Position numbers and translations under genes: made by a program | Assembly: GCA_030340625.1 (NCBI GenBank) | Contig: JAOPHQ010003976.1 | Coordinates: 342,001-406,000, forward strand | DNA length: 64,000 bases | Reading direction: 5' to 3' | DNA from: Merluccius polli | Taxonomy: Eukaryota; Chordata; Actinopteri; Gadiformes; Merlucciidae | Shown here: positions 37,700 through 50,532 of the stretch, piece by piece | Layout of the letters: every line of letters begins with the position of its first letter | Position numbering within the stretch: position 1 is the stretch's first letter | The notes under the pieces: model-generated | The model's database searches: none | What the model saw: only the letters and a program-made list of their open reading frames with translations | Told to the model about the DNA's origin: nothing

Positions 37700-38780
37700 C
37701 TCCTACTCCAAGACCCACAACCTGACTAATGGTATGGATCTGGTCAGGCTTGGGATGTCTTACATCATAGAATATTGTATTGTATTTTAATATACTTTCA
37801 ATTTTGTTATTTTACCTAATTAATTTGTATTTATTTATTATCACCTCCATTTCTTTACTGTCCTGTATATGTCCGTGTCACCTGCAGTTCCCACCAGAAA
37901 TGAATAAAGATAGAAAGTATCTATCTTACATTACTTAACTAACCTTACATTATCTTATCTTATATAGTCTTATCTTCATATCTTACTTATGCCTCATCTC
38001 ATCTCATCCAGCTTTTCCTTATCTTACTGACTCTCTTTTTAAAGGACAATGCCGGTCTTGGTGATCAAACCATCGTAACCGCCTCTCCTGGTGTCGCTAA
38101 TACATTACCAATAGCTATTTCTTTCGCACATTTCACTAGTCCTGTTCTACGCCACTTAGTCTGTAGAGGCACCGCAGCTTAGTTGGGGATTTAAGTGGCT
38201 GTTGGCATTTTTGCATTTTTCTTTGGACTTTGGGAAGGACATGGACTGATCTTTACTTTATTCTAACTGCCTTAAGGACACATGAATATTTCTTTTTTTT
38301 TCTTTTCACCTATTTAATAAATAGCCATTGGGTTTTTGCCAGTGTAGCTGTGTGTTTAAATGAAACCGTTTCACTGCAATACATCTCCAGAACTTTGTTG
38401 TCGCGATTAAGTTTTCTGATATTAAGCTGATGGTTGTCTATTGTTAATGGATGTTTTAGTGAAGCCAGGAGAGACAGTTTCGATTGTTTGATCCCCCGAC
38501 CGGTATTGTCCTTGTCAGTGTGTATTCAGTCTCATATTGTATGTGGTTACATCATGTGCACTGTCTATGTGTATCTATATACTGGGTTTTAAATCGGTGC
38601 CCTTGTGTAAATTAATTTCCTCTTTGAGGACAACAAATGACTAATATTTATTATTACTTAATCCTATCATATCATCTTCTTACCTCACCTTCCCTCAACA
38701 CTCTGTGCTGTTTTCTGTTCATGGTGCCTCTGGGTTTGATGTGAGGACAGACTGAAACCGTAGTCACACAGTGTGTGATT
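37700..38780. other. Intergenic, no gene seen
   Basis: AT-rich DNA including a CTTAT-type repeat near 37920-38020. No coding or element signature. Confidence 0.5.
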
Positions 38781-39206
38781 TTGTTTCTTTGTTTGTGTGC
38801 AGCTGCCCCACGCTGACATGACTTTCAAGGTGACCAAAACTGTGAATAAACCAGAACAAAACAAAAAAAAAAACGGGTCAAAACCCTGCAACCCCTCACC
38901 CGTGCGTCTGTGTGTGTTCAGTGTGAATGTGTGGGTATGCATCAGTCTGTTTGTGTGTCTGCAAATACCTGTGTGCATTGTGTGTATGCATGTGCGTGTG
39001 TGCGTGTGTGTGTGTTTGTCAGTATGCCTGTGAATGCATGCATGTATTGTGTGTGTGAGAAACATAGCAGTTCAGCTTTGTGTGTATTAACACGTGTGGA
39101 CCTCTCATCACGCCGAATGACCTTAGTCACACAAAATGTGTGTGTGTATGTGTCCATTGTGTGTGCGCATGTGGTCTCAGCGTGGTGGACTGTGATTGCT
39201 GCTGGC

Positions 39207-39207
<1 letters not shown>

Positions 39208-39250
<43 letters not shown>
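39208..39250. repeat. (TG)n microsatellite
   Basis: About twenty-one TG units. The 38900-39050 stretch upstream is also TG-rich but degenerate. Confidence 0.92.
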
Positions 39251-39254
<4 letters not shown>

Positions 39255-40694
39255 TCTACACACATGCTGATGTTTCATTTCCACCGGGGGGGCCCCGGAG
39301 CCCCTGGGTGGTCACAGGCTGAATGTTAACCAAGACGGCCGACCCCCAGATCAGATCAGATGATACTGTACGTCGGTATGACAGAGAGGGAGGTCGGGTG
39401 ACCCGCAGACCTTGACGTGTTAAAGTGGTGTTCGGCCGCTTCGGACAAGACCACGAATTGTACATGGGTAGGAGATAGGAGATAGATAGACAAGTGGCAG
39501 TGTCCATCCCAGATGTATGATGGACAAATCAAATCAAGCCTACCGTCGTTAAGAACTTTAACTGATTTCAGGTTAAGGTTGTAGCTGTAGATCGCAGTGC
39601 TGGTCCTGTGCAGAGCACAAAGGACAGTAGAAAATATTAGAAAAAGTAGAAAATATATTTCACCGCTGCCTCTTCCTTTCACAAGACTTGTGTAATTTAA
39701 ATGTTTGTGCTTTGTAGTTACACACCTGCCAGACCATATTACCAGCTGTGTCAGCCACAATGTAAATGATCATAGAGGTGACTGTAGTGACTTTCCAAAA
39801 CTCAAACTAAGCCACTGAGTGGCTGCTATAGGGTCAATTGCTTGATTTGGTATAGTTTAGCAATACTTGTGTATTTATTTCCTTACCACAGAGTCCATTC
39901 AAATAAAGGCAATGACCAAAATGTTCATCAACATAAATCTAAACCATGTACGCTACGGTAGTCTATGAGCTCATATGAGTATATGTGCGTACGTTACGTA
40001 TGGTCAGAAAGCGGTTTGCCTCTGTCAGCATGCAACACCTGACTACCTGTGCCAACTATATACAGTTCCCAACTTCCCACCTCCTCAAGCCACCCAGTGT
40101 GTCAGAATGTCACAGTAAACCTTGGCACCTGCACTTACTTAAAGATGCTGTAGATTTAAGAGCTATTAATTGAGTGTAATTTGCCGTCCGTCAGCTATTA
40201 GACACTCGTTCCCAACTCATTTCTGACCAATCAGGGCATCTCTTCCCTGATTGTTATGGGAAACCATCTTGCCTGTCCTGCGTGAAATGCTACACTTAGG
40301 GAACATAGGGAGGGATGTCAGCTGTTTAGTTCCCAAATCTTGCTCTCTTCTGCTGTCTTTCTTTACAACTCATGAATTTTACTACAGCAACTTTTAATAC
40401 CGCTGCTGCTTTCAGCTTTCAGTATTTTAAGCTGTGTAATGTACTCTTAAAACCCCCCAAAAACCAAGAAGATTACATTGGATGCGGTTTGCACAGGCAA
40501 AACGGCGGGATTGCAACCTCAATGATGCACTGCAATCGATCGTTGTCTTCAGAGTAACCACATGCCAATTTATTGATCAATGATTGACTAATGATGTGAA
40601 ACATTGTTGCACAGCCGTGTTCACCAGCCCATGATACATCCTATGCTTGGTCAATCATGTCATGTGATGTTTTTTAAAGGCGTCTATGCCTCTG

Positions 40695-40696
<2 letters not shown>

Positions 40697-40779
<83 letters not shown>

Positions 40780-40970
40780 AAACGACTACTACACACACAC
40801 ACACCACTCACTGCTAAAACTACTACTACTTACCCATACACACAATAATATAATGCTAAACAGAATCTACTACTACACACACACACACACCACTTACTGC
40901 TAAAACTACTACTACTACATACCCATACACACAATAATATAATGCTAAACAGAATCTACTACACACACAC
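40697..40970. repeat. (CA)n with a duplicated 95-base unit
   Basis: About forty CA units (40697-40776), then two tandem copies of a unit that includes CACTNACTGCTAAAACTACT, CCCATACACACAATAATATA and ATGCTAAACAGAATCTACTA. Confidence 0.92.
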
Positions 40971-41094
40971 ACCAGAGCAACAAAGCACAGTGTGTTGGAG
41001 TGGAGTGATGGTGTATCTACAGCAGTACTAGGGCCTGCAGGCATGTAATTGCAGCACAATTAACTATCAGAATGAGTAATGTCCACTTCCTCTC

Positions 41095-41394
41095 CATTTC
41101 CTCCGCCCCCCCACCCCCACTCCATCCGACTCCCACACACTTTTTAGTTTTCTGTTAGCCCCCGCTCCATCTCTCCCTCCCCTTGGGTCTCTTCCTCTTC
41201 TCCTGTCTTTCCCTTCCTCCCTTTCTCTCTCCCTTCCCTCCCTCCATCCCTTCCTCTCCCCCTGCATCTCCCTCTCCTCTCCCCCCATCCTTATCTACCC
41301 TCCGTCCCTCCCTCTATCCATCCTCCTCTCCACTCCCCCCTCTTCTCCTCTTCTCCTTCCTCAATCTGTCCTCCTCCCCTCCACTCCCTCTATC

Positions 41395-41474
<80 letters not shown>

Positions 41475-41480
41475 CCTCTC
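41095..41480. repeat. Polypyrimidine tract with (CT)34
   Basis: A 380-base C/T-rich strand ending in a pure CT run at 41399-41469. Such homopurine-homopyrimidine tracts can form triplex DNA. Confidence 0.92.
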
Positions 41481-41519
41481 CTTCATGACCCCTTGTGACC
41501 TCCTCTGCGTTACGCTGAT

Positions 41520-44110
41520 GAGAGGCACAACAGCAAACCTGTTCAATTAACTTTCTCTTTTATTTTATCTCTTGCGGTGTGTGTGTATGAGAGAGTGGAA
41601 TCTATAATCATATTCTCTTTTGGTGTTTATCGTTGCAGGTGGTGGGTGATTTTGCTGATGTCGCTGTATTTAGTTCTGTGTTTTGTTTGTTATGAGTACA
41701 GTATGCTGTTGGTAAGATAGTTAATTGTTTCTGTATTCATTACATAGCCATGGTCATGGCACACAGTACACTACACACGCACACACACTCCTACACACAC
41801 AGCGGAAAACAAAGGGGCGGGCACACTGGTCAGTGCATAGCAACACAGGTAAAAGCGAGGTAGGAAAGGTGAAACATGTATTATATTATAATACATGTAC
41901 CCGCCCTCTAAGGTCCACTACTGAACGTCTTCTGCCACTGCCTCCCCTGTAGGGAACTCATTCACAGTCCAACATCTCATCCACTGACTTGTCACTTTGT
42001 TGTTTTAGTTTGAGTTTAAAATAAAGGGGGCAATGAATTATTATGTTTTTGAACGTGGTAATAATATGTAATATGTCTTATATGATCTTCAATATAGTAA
42101 TCTATGCCATTTTGTCACTGTTACTAAAATAAGACAACAAACAGGTGTCCTATATTGTTTTTGCCAGTCTCTCCGCCAACCTGTTTGTGAAACCGCTACT
42201 CTGCGCCAAACTCAATTGGGCGACGCTCCACCAAAGGAGGGGATGGAGGTTATTTTTCTATCCCATTCTACCACAGTGTTGCGCTGTTGTAGACAGTGTG
42301 TCCCCTGCCTCTGAATATCTGTCCAATCAGCATCAAGTCGTGTTCTGTGGAGTACCGTACCTTTTGGGCGATTTCAGTCTGGTTAAAAATTGCCTTGACT
42401 TTCATGTTATAGCATTTTTTTTTCAAACTGTAGGCACCGCAATGCAATCTCTATGGATTCCAGGGGGGCTTGCACTAATGTGTTTTCGTCATACGTATGT
42501 ATGACATTGACTGTGATGTGATTTTCACTGTTTAGAATGAACCTGTGTTATACGATGCATTTGACAAATGCTGTAAAACACTTTGACTTTTGACTTTGAT
42601 GTAAATGGTTGTATTTATTACACAATATCAGCCCCAGTGCCACTGCTGTTTATTCTGGATTTGCTGCACCTAAAATAAAATGTTAAATGATGAAGACTAA
42701 ATCAGATTATTGTGAGAGTAAAGACCTTACTAGTAATTCATTTAATTTGATTAATGGTAAAGCAGGTAACTCTCTCTACATTCAAAGGTATTTGAGGGCA
42801 AACTGATAGATGACAATTAATCTGTCGAAGACCACAGTGGATTGATCAGTCTGTAGAGCCAAAATCATTTTAATCAAGACATTGACAATAAACTACTGGA
42901 TGTAGCTGTCCAGAAATACTGTAAAGTAGTCTAAGGGAACTGTCTTGTAGTGGTAATGCTACGTGAGGTGACCAGAGAAAACTAATTGTTCATTGCAATG
43001 TGAAAATGTTACGTTAGCTAGCTGACTTAGCTTAATTTACCCATTGAATAGGTCACCTTAGCCATCATCGCAACAATTGCCCCCCCTGAGAGATTTGGCA
43101 GGAGCCGCCAGTGATTAATAACGACGGTACTAGCTTAAAAAAAATGGTATGTCAAATTTGGCGTCGGCTGTAACCATGGGGATAACACGATTCCCTTCCT
43201 TCCTAAAACTCACCCCAAAATGCATTTCTTAAAATTTGTGCTCGAATTCAAGCTGAAACGGGGTTCACTTACACTTGAACTATCTCATATTATGCACTTC
43301 TGCAAAACATATTCTTAGATTTTGTTCTGAGTCTGACTGGTAGTTACTTGTTGTAACTGCTTAGTCAGCTGCTCAACCATTTTGTTAAATCGTGTAAGAC
43401 ACAGAAACAAAAAGATCCACAGTTGTGTGCCGGTGTCTGGGTTTAGCGCTGCATTAAGGAATACAATAGTAGTGACACATAATCTGGCTAGTGTCTTTAT
43501 TCATCAACTTGCAACACAGGCCGCCTTATAAGACATGCATGTGTGGGAGATGCAGAGAATGGATAAAAATAACTTGGAAAAAATGAAATAATAGAGCTTA
43601 AAAATAAAAAGGCACCTGTTGCCGACCACTCCTATAGACTTTTTATTTTTATTTTAGAAACTTGTTTGCGGTGCGCTTTTCTTGTAGCTGCAATGTTTGT
43701 TGTTACTTGAATTTTGATTGCATGCTTTAATTGCTCTCAGCCATACAAGCCTCAGACTTGTAAGTCACTTTGGATAAAAGTTTCTGCAGAACGACTACAC
43801 ATAAATGTTGAATGAGTAGACAGGTGTAGACTACACACAGGTTTGTCTTTTACAATCATTCCCCATTCCAATGACGAAATAATTTACCAGTGATTCGTGA
43901 AATCTCCCTTTTTTCATTCTTCCGCCAAAATACATTCCAACTTCATACCGTCACTCATTAAACAAAAACGTACGCCATTGTAGTCCATCAATGCATATTA
44001 TGTCCACGTCATGCTGTTCGCATCGAGATCCTTCTTGATAGATAACCAGGGAATGAAGGGTCATGAGCGTCAAGGGTCAAGCTTCTGCAGGAACAAGCTT
44101 TGGTGTTTCT
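41520..44110. other. Intergenic, no gene seen
   Basis: Unremarkable AT-rich DNA. A SINE-like tail (GTCACTTTGGATAAAAGTTTCTGC) occurs at about 43760-43790. Confidence 0.5.
43755..43810 (+). mobile_element. SINE tail fragment
   Basis: TAAGTCACTTTGGATAAAAG followed by TTTCTGC matches the 3' tail shared by the fuller SINEs at 44.9 and 56.5 kb. No head is visible. Confidence 0.5.
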
Positions 44111-44121
44111 ATAGGTTCTAT

Positions 44122-44524
44122 TAGGGGTGTCACGATTCTCCAAATCCACGTTTCGATTTGACTTTCAATTTTAAGTCTGGCTCTTTTCTTTGTTTTTCTG
44201 TTAAAAAAAAAAAAATCAGCATTGACAGCTATGGCATTGTTAGACTATTGAGTCTTGATTGGTAAAGATCAACAGATCATTGGTTTTATGCGCTGACAAC
44301 TTCAAATTCATAATAGTACATGGCATGTGTGATATAACCACTATATTTCTTAACATTTAAATAATTTATTCAAAATAACAAAAACATATTTCACCAAATT
44401 AGTGAAATAACTGTTTAACACAAAAACAAAAAGAAGAGCCACTGGATGACAGCCCCACAAACTTAAATTAAAAAAATTCTGTCGATCCTGCTTTTGATTT
44501 CGATGATCGAAATCGAAACCCCTA
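44122..44524. mobile_element. hAT-like MITE
   Basis: Starts TAGGGGTGTCACGATT and ends ATCGAAACCCCTA. Flanked by GGTTCTAT (44114-44121) and GTTTCTAT (44525-44532), a 7/8 match that fits an 8-base duplication. No coding capacity. Confidence 0.75.
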
Positions 44525-44904
44525 GTTTCTATTCATCAATGTCTCTTGGTCAGATTCCCTCTTTCTCTTTCTCGTACTCTTTCTCTTTTTCCTCACACCT
44601 TCCTCTCCTTGTTCTTTTCAGGTGAAATGAGGAGAAATTGTGACATTTACAATGCCGGACAGCCATATTTAATGTTCACAGCTAATGGAAGATGTTTGTT
44701 GTGTTTTGGTGTGTGCGCAGCTGTAATTAGAAGGGTGTTCATTTTGTGTGTGAGCGGGGATGATGGATATATTTTGTGTGGATTTTGTCTTATACACATA
44801 TATTGTTCACGTAGCATTATTATACCATAGCTTTATTTATTGAGCAAAAATGAATTAAAGTGATGGATTAAAAGAACATGATTATAGTAATTTCACTTCA
44901 TAAA

Positions 44905-45095
44905 AGGGGCAGGATAGTGTAGTAGGTTGTTCGACTCTCAGCCAAAAGGTACTGGGTTTGATTCCCCACCTGCCAGTCGCCGATGCCTTCAGGTATTTAG
45001 GCACTCTTGAGCAAGATGCCTAATCCTGTACCTGCTCCTTAATGACATGTATCTGAATTCACTGTAAGTCACATTGGATAAAAGTGTCTGTTTAA
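44905..45095 (+). mobile_element. tRNA-derived SINE
   Basis: The head GGGGCAGGATAGTGTAGTAGG resembles an A-box region, and GGGTTTGATTCC at 44954-44965 is a B box. A body follows with GAGCAAGATGCCTAATCCTG and a tail with TTGGATAAAAGTGTCTG. This is a SINE, not a tRNA gene: no cloverleaf closes. Confidence 0.82.
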
Positions 45096-45250
45096 GTTTG
45101 CATTATTATTGACATCATGGATTGTTAAATATTAAAGTATGTATTTTGGTAAAGTTTTGAAGCAGGATATTTAATTAGTCCAAAAATAAAGCCTTTACCA
45201 TTGCATATTTTTGTTGAGACTAAAATAGGTTTGTTTGCCAATGTTTAGTA

Positions 45251-45285
45251 TTAATAGGCGGCCCGCTTCGTGGGCCGCCTATTAA
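45251..45285. repeat. Perfect 14-bp hairpin
   Basis: TTAATAGGCGGCCC, loop GCTTCGT, then the exact inverse ending in TTAA. GC-rich in an AT-rich neighbourhood. Confidence 0.9.
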
Positions 45286-45299
45286 CGGCCCCGCCCCCC

Positions 45300-46380
45300 G
45301 ACGACGATATCGTCCATCACGATGTTTTACTGTGAACATCGGCAACTGCCAATTTAAGGGCCATTGCCCAACCCTAGCTTCTAGGTTCCTCGCGTGCCCG
45401 CTTGCGCGTAATCAAATGTTTCAAGTGGGTTTGTTGTTTCTTTCTTCTTTTCTACTTCTCTTCTTCTACAAGAGCCAATTAATATGCTCATCGCCACCAA
45501 GTGGTCAGGGTGTGAAATGCAATCTGTCAAAATGACGGACGGCCCTCAGATTTTTCCGTCACCGTTTTAAAAAAACGGTCAATGATGGAAAATATTCGGT
45601 TAACGCGACCCCTGCTTTAAGGTATAGTTCAAGTGTGAGCATTGTTGTTTAGTTTGGATGTCGAGCTGCTACGCTTGAAAAACCGGTTATCGTCATTAAG
45701 TTGTCAAGAACTTCCAGGTCAGTATGAAAGAAATTCCTCAACTACACACAGAGGAACTTAAGTAATACATTGTGAAGACCAATCTTCTCTTCTTTTTTAC
45801 TTCTCTTTGAGTTCCCAAAGATGAGTCTTCGTCTGTAGAGCCAAGTGTGAGGTCCAGCTAAGGTCAACCTTCTTCTCTGGGGTGTGATCATCATGCCTCC
45901 AAACCACTTGTCCATTCTGAGAGGGCTAATATCAAACCTACCTGTCCCAGTGAAACACAAGGTGGGCTCAACCCCCTCTATAAGTGCACTTGTAGAGACC
46001 ACCGGTTCATTTCCCTTCTGCAGTCCTACTATGCTAAATGACCTTCCATTCGCTCTACAACCCACTGTCTGGTTCATAATGGTACAAAAGGCCCACACAA
46101 GAAAAATACATATGATTTATTTATGCTGGAGCTTCTGCACATCACAGTGATTGACAAGTCAGTTGTCAAATATCCTATTGACATTTGAGCTGTATGGCCT
46201 CTCTGGCCTCCCACCGGTGGTGTGGGGGAATGCGAACAGGTGTGCAAGGCCCTCTGTTCTGTTGGGTCATGAGAAAATGAGACAAGTAAGCGGTGCTTGA
46301 GTGTGGAGCAGAATGAAATGAGAGAATAACCACATATATTCCAACCATGTCTCCTTTATATAGAGGCTGAATAGACCTGG
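45300..46380. other. No gene recognised
   Basis: Includes open frames at 45742-46098 (minus) and 45884-46150 (plus) over the same DNA. The plus-strand reading LNDLPFAL faintly recalls the 3' ends of LINE proteins, but this is too weak to call. Confidence 0.4.
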
Positions 46381-46385
46381 CCAGA

Positions 46386-46428
46386 CCTGTAAGGACTTTT
46401 ACAGGACCTGTAAAAGGTCCTTACAGGA
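46386..46428. repeat. Inverted and tandem CCTGTAAAAGGTCC-type repeat
   Basis: CCTGTAAGGACTTTTACAGG is followed by CCTGTAAAAGGTCCTTACAGG, its reverse complement with one extra base. Confidence 0.8.
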
Positions 46429-47541
46429 CCTGTAAAAGTGCACATCCTGTGCGCTTTTTTTCAAGCACACAGGAGGTATAGAAGTGGTATCTGTAGCTTT
46501 CCAGTCAACCAGAAGGTTAAGCGCCGCTGGGATATTTAGAAATTATGGCTTGTTTCTAAGTACCGTATTTAAAAAACAGCTATTCAATGATTTGTATATG
46601 AGAGTTCAACGACTCTCTACATTAGACCTAACGACCGAACACTCTCGCCAGCAAACCTCTTCATCTGATTGGAACCTGTGACATGCGATGGGCCCAATTT
46701 ACTCTTGGAGATCGGGGGTAAGTGCATATCAAGACCACTTTTCTCACAGACGGGCAAACCCAGAATGCATTGCAAATTATTCCTCAGCTGAAAGAAGAAA
46801 AACAAACAGCAATGTCATACAAAGAGGTTTTGATAGTTTAGAAGGTGGTGAACGTCCCCTACTGATGACTTCACTCAGGTGTACAAGGGCTTTTTCTTAC
46901 GTCTTCCTTCCTATTGCTCGTCACTATATATCTTGGAGGAGACAAGCAGTAGCAGTTAGTGAGACAGCTGAGCTGCTTCAGCGCCATTAAAGGCTCTGTC
47001 GATTGTTGATGACCCTCAGACTCACTTCATGTCTGGTTTAAGGTGAATAAAGCTTCAAAGGGGGCCATTACATGGTCTACCTTAGGGCAAGTTAATGCAC
47101 ATTTACATGTAATTGTACTTTGGCTCCTCCAATAGTGAATACACAAATAGAATTTGGTTGGAACTTCTATCCAAAGTGTCAAACATACTTTTAGCATTGG
47201 TGGCCTCAGTGGGACCTGAGATGCTGGATGACCATGCTGAAAAACAATGACAATAAATTAATACATTAATACACAACATTAATAATTACTACTAAGATAC
47301 AAACAAATCTAAATAACATTGAAAGTGTAAAAACAGTTATAATAAATTAAAGCAATTCATAGTATAGTTGTAGTAATCGCTTGTCGTTCGTCGTGGTGGA
47401 GTGCAACTTGCAGCAACAATGCAGCAGCTAGCCCTGATTGGTTGAAATGCCATCCAATTGTATTTATTAATGCTTTAGCTTTAGTCAGCTGCTGATGAAC
47501 TCTACATGGTATGGAGTCCCTGGCCAGCCCCCTGTACAGAT

Positions 47542-47543
<2 letters not shown>

Positions 47544-47623
<80 letters not shown>
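47544..47623. repeat. (CA)n microsatellite
   Basis: About forty CA units, uninterrupted. Confidence 0.97.
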
Positions 47624-47626
<3 letters not shown>

Positions 47627-47629
47627 GGA

Positions 47630-48340
47630 ACGGACTACATCTCACTGAAGGCAAATTAGAGGGATAATCTGTTTTCACCCTGGAGAAGTTTAAAGCCCAC
47701 AGGCCCTGCACTCCATTTACCAACAAATGAATTTGTGAAGTATGGCTGCCTCTATTGATTGTCTCTCTAATGAAAAGGAGGGCGAGGGGGGGGGGGAGTT
47801 GTTGAAGGCGTGTGACTCACAGGGGTGGGGGTGAATAAATGGGCGACCGGGGAGACACGGGAGTGAGAGATAGAGATGGAGGGGAAGGAGGCTGTAAGGC
47901 GAGAGACGCGAGCGGAAGTGACAGCTCAGTTGGAGTAAGAAAAGCAGACAAAAGCGGAGCTGACAGCTCCCAATCAGTTTCAATGGGGTTGCACAATGCA
48001 TGCTGGGAGCTACGCTGACACCAAGACAGTGAACTGCCAAAACACACACACACACAAACACAAATCTTATCAACTTATTTACAACACACACAAGCACGCA
48101 GGCACACACAAACACACACCAATCCATCTGTCAATGTAGATCCATCAGCAGCTTTGGTGACAATGTGTTAACAAGCACAATGCTGTTGTTATCATGTTTG
48201 ATATCAAGCTAATATTTTTACACGTCAAGTTGCTTGGGGACATGTTGAGTATCTCTCAGCGATTAAATTATTGAGAAATGACAGCCTGTATGGTAAAACA
48301 GACACACCAACTTGAAATTAGTTTGAATATCAGGTCAAAT
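47630..48340. other. Intergenic, no gene seen
   Basis: Contains a G-rich run near 47780-47797 and scattered CA repeats (48040-48117). No coding signature. Confidence 0.5.
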
Positions 48341-48344
48341 ACCA

Positions 48345-48485
48345 ACAGAGTGTTTGACTCCTAGCTGAAAGGGTTTGATCCCCAATGTAAACTAGGTCAT
48401 GCAGCACTTGAACTTTTTTGGTAGTCCCATTTTGATTGTGTTTGATTGTTTTGGATAAAAGTGTCTGCTAATTGACTAAATGTAA
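48345..48485 (+). mobile_element. Degraded tRNA-derived SINE
   Basis: Contains GGGTTTGATCCCC (B box-like) and the tail TTGGATAAAAGTGTCTGC. Shorter and more diverged than the copies at 44.9 and 56.5 kb. Confidence 0.65.
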
Positions 48486-48954
48486 TAAAAAATGTATAAG
48501 ATATTCCTACCACATGCAAATGCGACAAGTACAGTAACATTGGCTTTAAAATCATGTAAAAAAAGAAAAAGAAAAGATGTACACCATTTATAGAGGGAGT
48601 GGTGTGTCGCCGCTGGTTCCAGGTGTGCTGTTCTGTGACCAGCCGAGAAGCTTTTAATTTTTAAGGACTTTACCCCGTCCTCCCTCCAGGGGGGTTCTCT
48701 GTTTGATGCATCTGGTCTATTTCTGGCGTTTCGCTGTTCAAGGACACAGTTTGTTTGTTAGCGTCGGGAAAGTTGGCAAGATGCTGGAGGTACCGGAGCC
48801 TCACCAGAGCAACAGGATTTATTTAACAGGATTTATTTACTTGCTATTTTTTTCCTATTCTATTCAGCTTACTTACCTTAAACCTGCTTTATTTATCGAG
48901 AACATAAGTAAATATGGCATAAGGTAAATGAGAGAGAGAGAGAGAGAGACCTAA

Positions 48955-49110
48955 ACTTAATGAGGACCAACCCAAAGAGAACCAGACATATGAGTACCAA
49001 CCTATGAGGTCCAGACATATGAGGATCAGACGAATGAGGACCAACCTAATGAGGACCAGACATTGGCCTATGAAGACCAACTATATAAGGACCAGACATA
49101 TGAGGACATC
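48955..49110. repeat. Degenerate GAGGACCAGACATAT repeats
   Basis: About ten imperfect copies of an approximately 16-base unit (ATGAGGACCAGACATA and ATGAGGACCAACCTA types), following a short GA run at 48929-48949. Confidence 0.8.
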
Positions 49111-49696
49111 TTTTGGCCTGTGACCCCTATCTTTAGATCTGAAAATTCTGCTAACACATCGTTTTAACCCAATTTTCCTTATCTTCCCAGTAATATCAAA
49201 GCCCCAGTGAACCTATATTTTTGCATCTTTTATCATCTTTTGCATCATCTTTGCACCACACTAAGCAGTTTGCTTGTGGCTACAAATCATCAGGCAGTCT
49301 GTTCATATAATACCGGAACCTTTAAAACCTTTCTACCCCCAAGACCCCAGGGTTGGGAAACACTGATTTGCACGCTAACCTAACCAACAACCAACCCAAT
49401 TCCCTTTAACACATAGGATGGGACCAACCTGAGCCTTGCACCCTGAGAAATCATGCCTCACTTGGTTGTCAAGCAAGCGTGTCATTAAGCAGAAGTAAGA
49501 TATAGAGTACACAGAAAAGTCCCCCTGGGGGAAGAACCCAGTCGAACACACATTCATCTTATTGTAAAGCAGAGGGTATTCTAGATACTGCTGGGACCCT
49601 GGGAAGGAGAACTACCATGTGGTAACACGGATGAGTCTTTGAATGCCATTAGTCATGGACTGGATGGAAACAAACATCAAATATAGAAAATAAAGT

Positions 49697-50334
49697 GAAG
49701 AATGTATTTATAAGTATACGTTAAAATATCATATGCCTTAAAACTAGGCTCCACTCAAAGTATATATTACTGTTTTGTGTCCTCTCTGGAAGCAATTGAG
49801 GGGCCAAGGTTAGCATTTAAATTACCTTTCTTTCATGTTAGAGTCAAACAATAGATCCCCCACCGACCAACTGGTCTGTGTGCCAATCTCACCCAGGTTT
49901 CACATCCCGCCTGGTTCAAATTAGAGAGGGTGTGACCAGTTTGTGATTGGCTTGTCCAAATAAGTGTAACCCAAGAGGAAATACGGGGATGCACCTTTAT
50001 GTATTGTATAGCCTAGAGAACAGGTAACGATTGGAGGGCTTCAGATACCTCTGCCCATGTCATGTGTTTTGATATACTGTTGTATGTGAGCGTGATGATT
50101 GTATGTGATCAAGGAGAGAATGCTTGAGAAATTAACAGTTATCCCTGAAGGACTGTGCTGGTGGTTGGGGTACTGATAGAGAGTCAACAATGTAGCAGAT
50201 TAGGGTTGTTGTTTGGGGTATGTGAGAGCCGACGAATAAAGGATTAAACGTTACGTCTTGACTCTTGTGGTCTGTTTGGAACAAAGGACTCTATAAACCT
50301 GGAAACAACACCTTGATTTGGATCTTCTACAACA
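49697..50334 (+). repeat. Putative 5' LTR
   Basis: Shares its first 125 bases with 55245-55370. Contains AATAAA at 50235-50240 and ends before ACATTTGGCGAGCC. Exact limits inferred. Confidence 0.5.
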
Positions 50335-50532
50335 TTTGGCGAGCCAGCCAGGAGTCTACAACATTTGGCGAGCCAGACCAGTCAGCCAGACAACTACCAG
50401 ACAACTTGTGAGTGCCCAGAAAAACCCAGCAAGGACACAGCGATTGACCAACTAAGCGCACAAAACAGACAGCCAGGCGCTAAGTTCCTGCCAAAGACAA
50501 TGGGACACTTCGGACCAAGCGCTGAGAACTAC

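Noticed and set aside
44905..45095. tRNA gene suggested by A- and B-box-like motifs (also at 56459)
   Set aside because: No acceptor stem or cloverleaf closes, and the shared non-tRNA body and tail identify SINEs.
45742..46150. LINE-like coding remnant (LNDLPFAL)
   Set aside because: Similarity is only a few residues, both strands are open, and no reverse-transcriptase motif is nearby.
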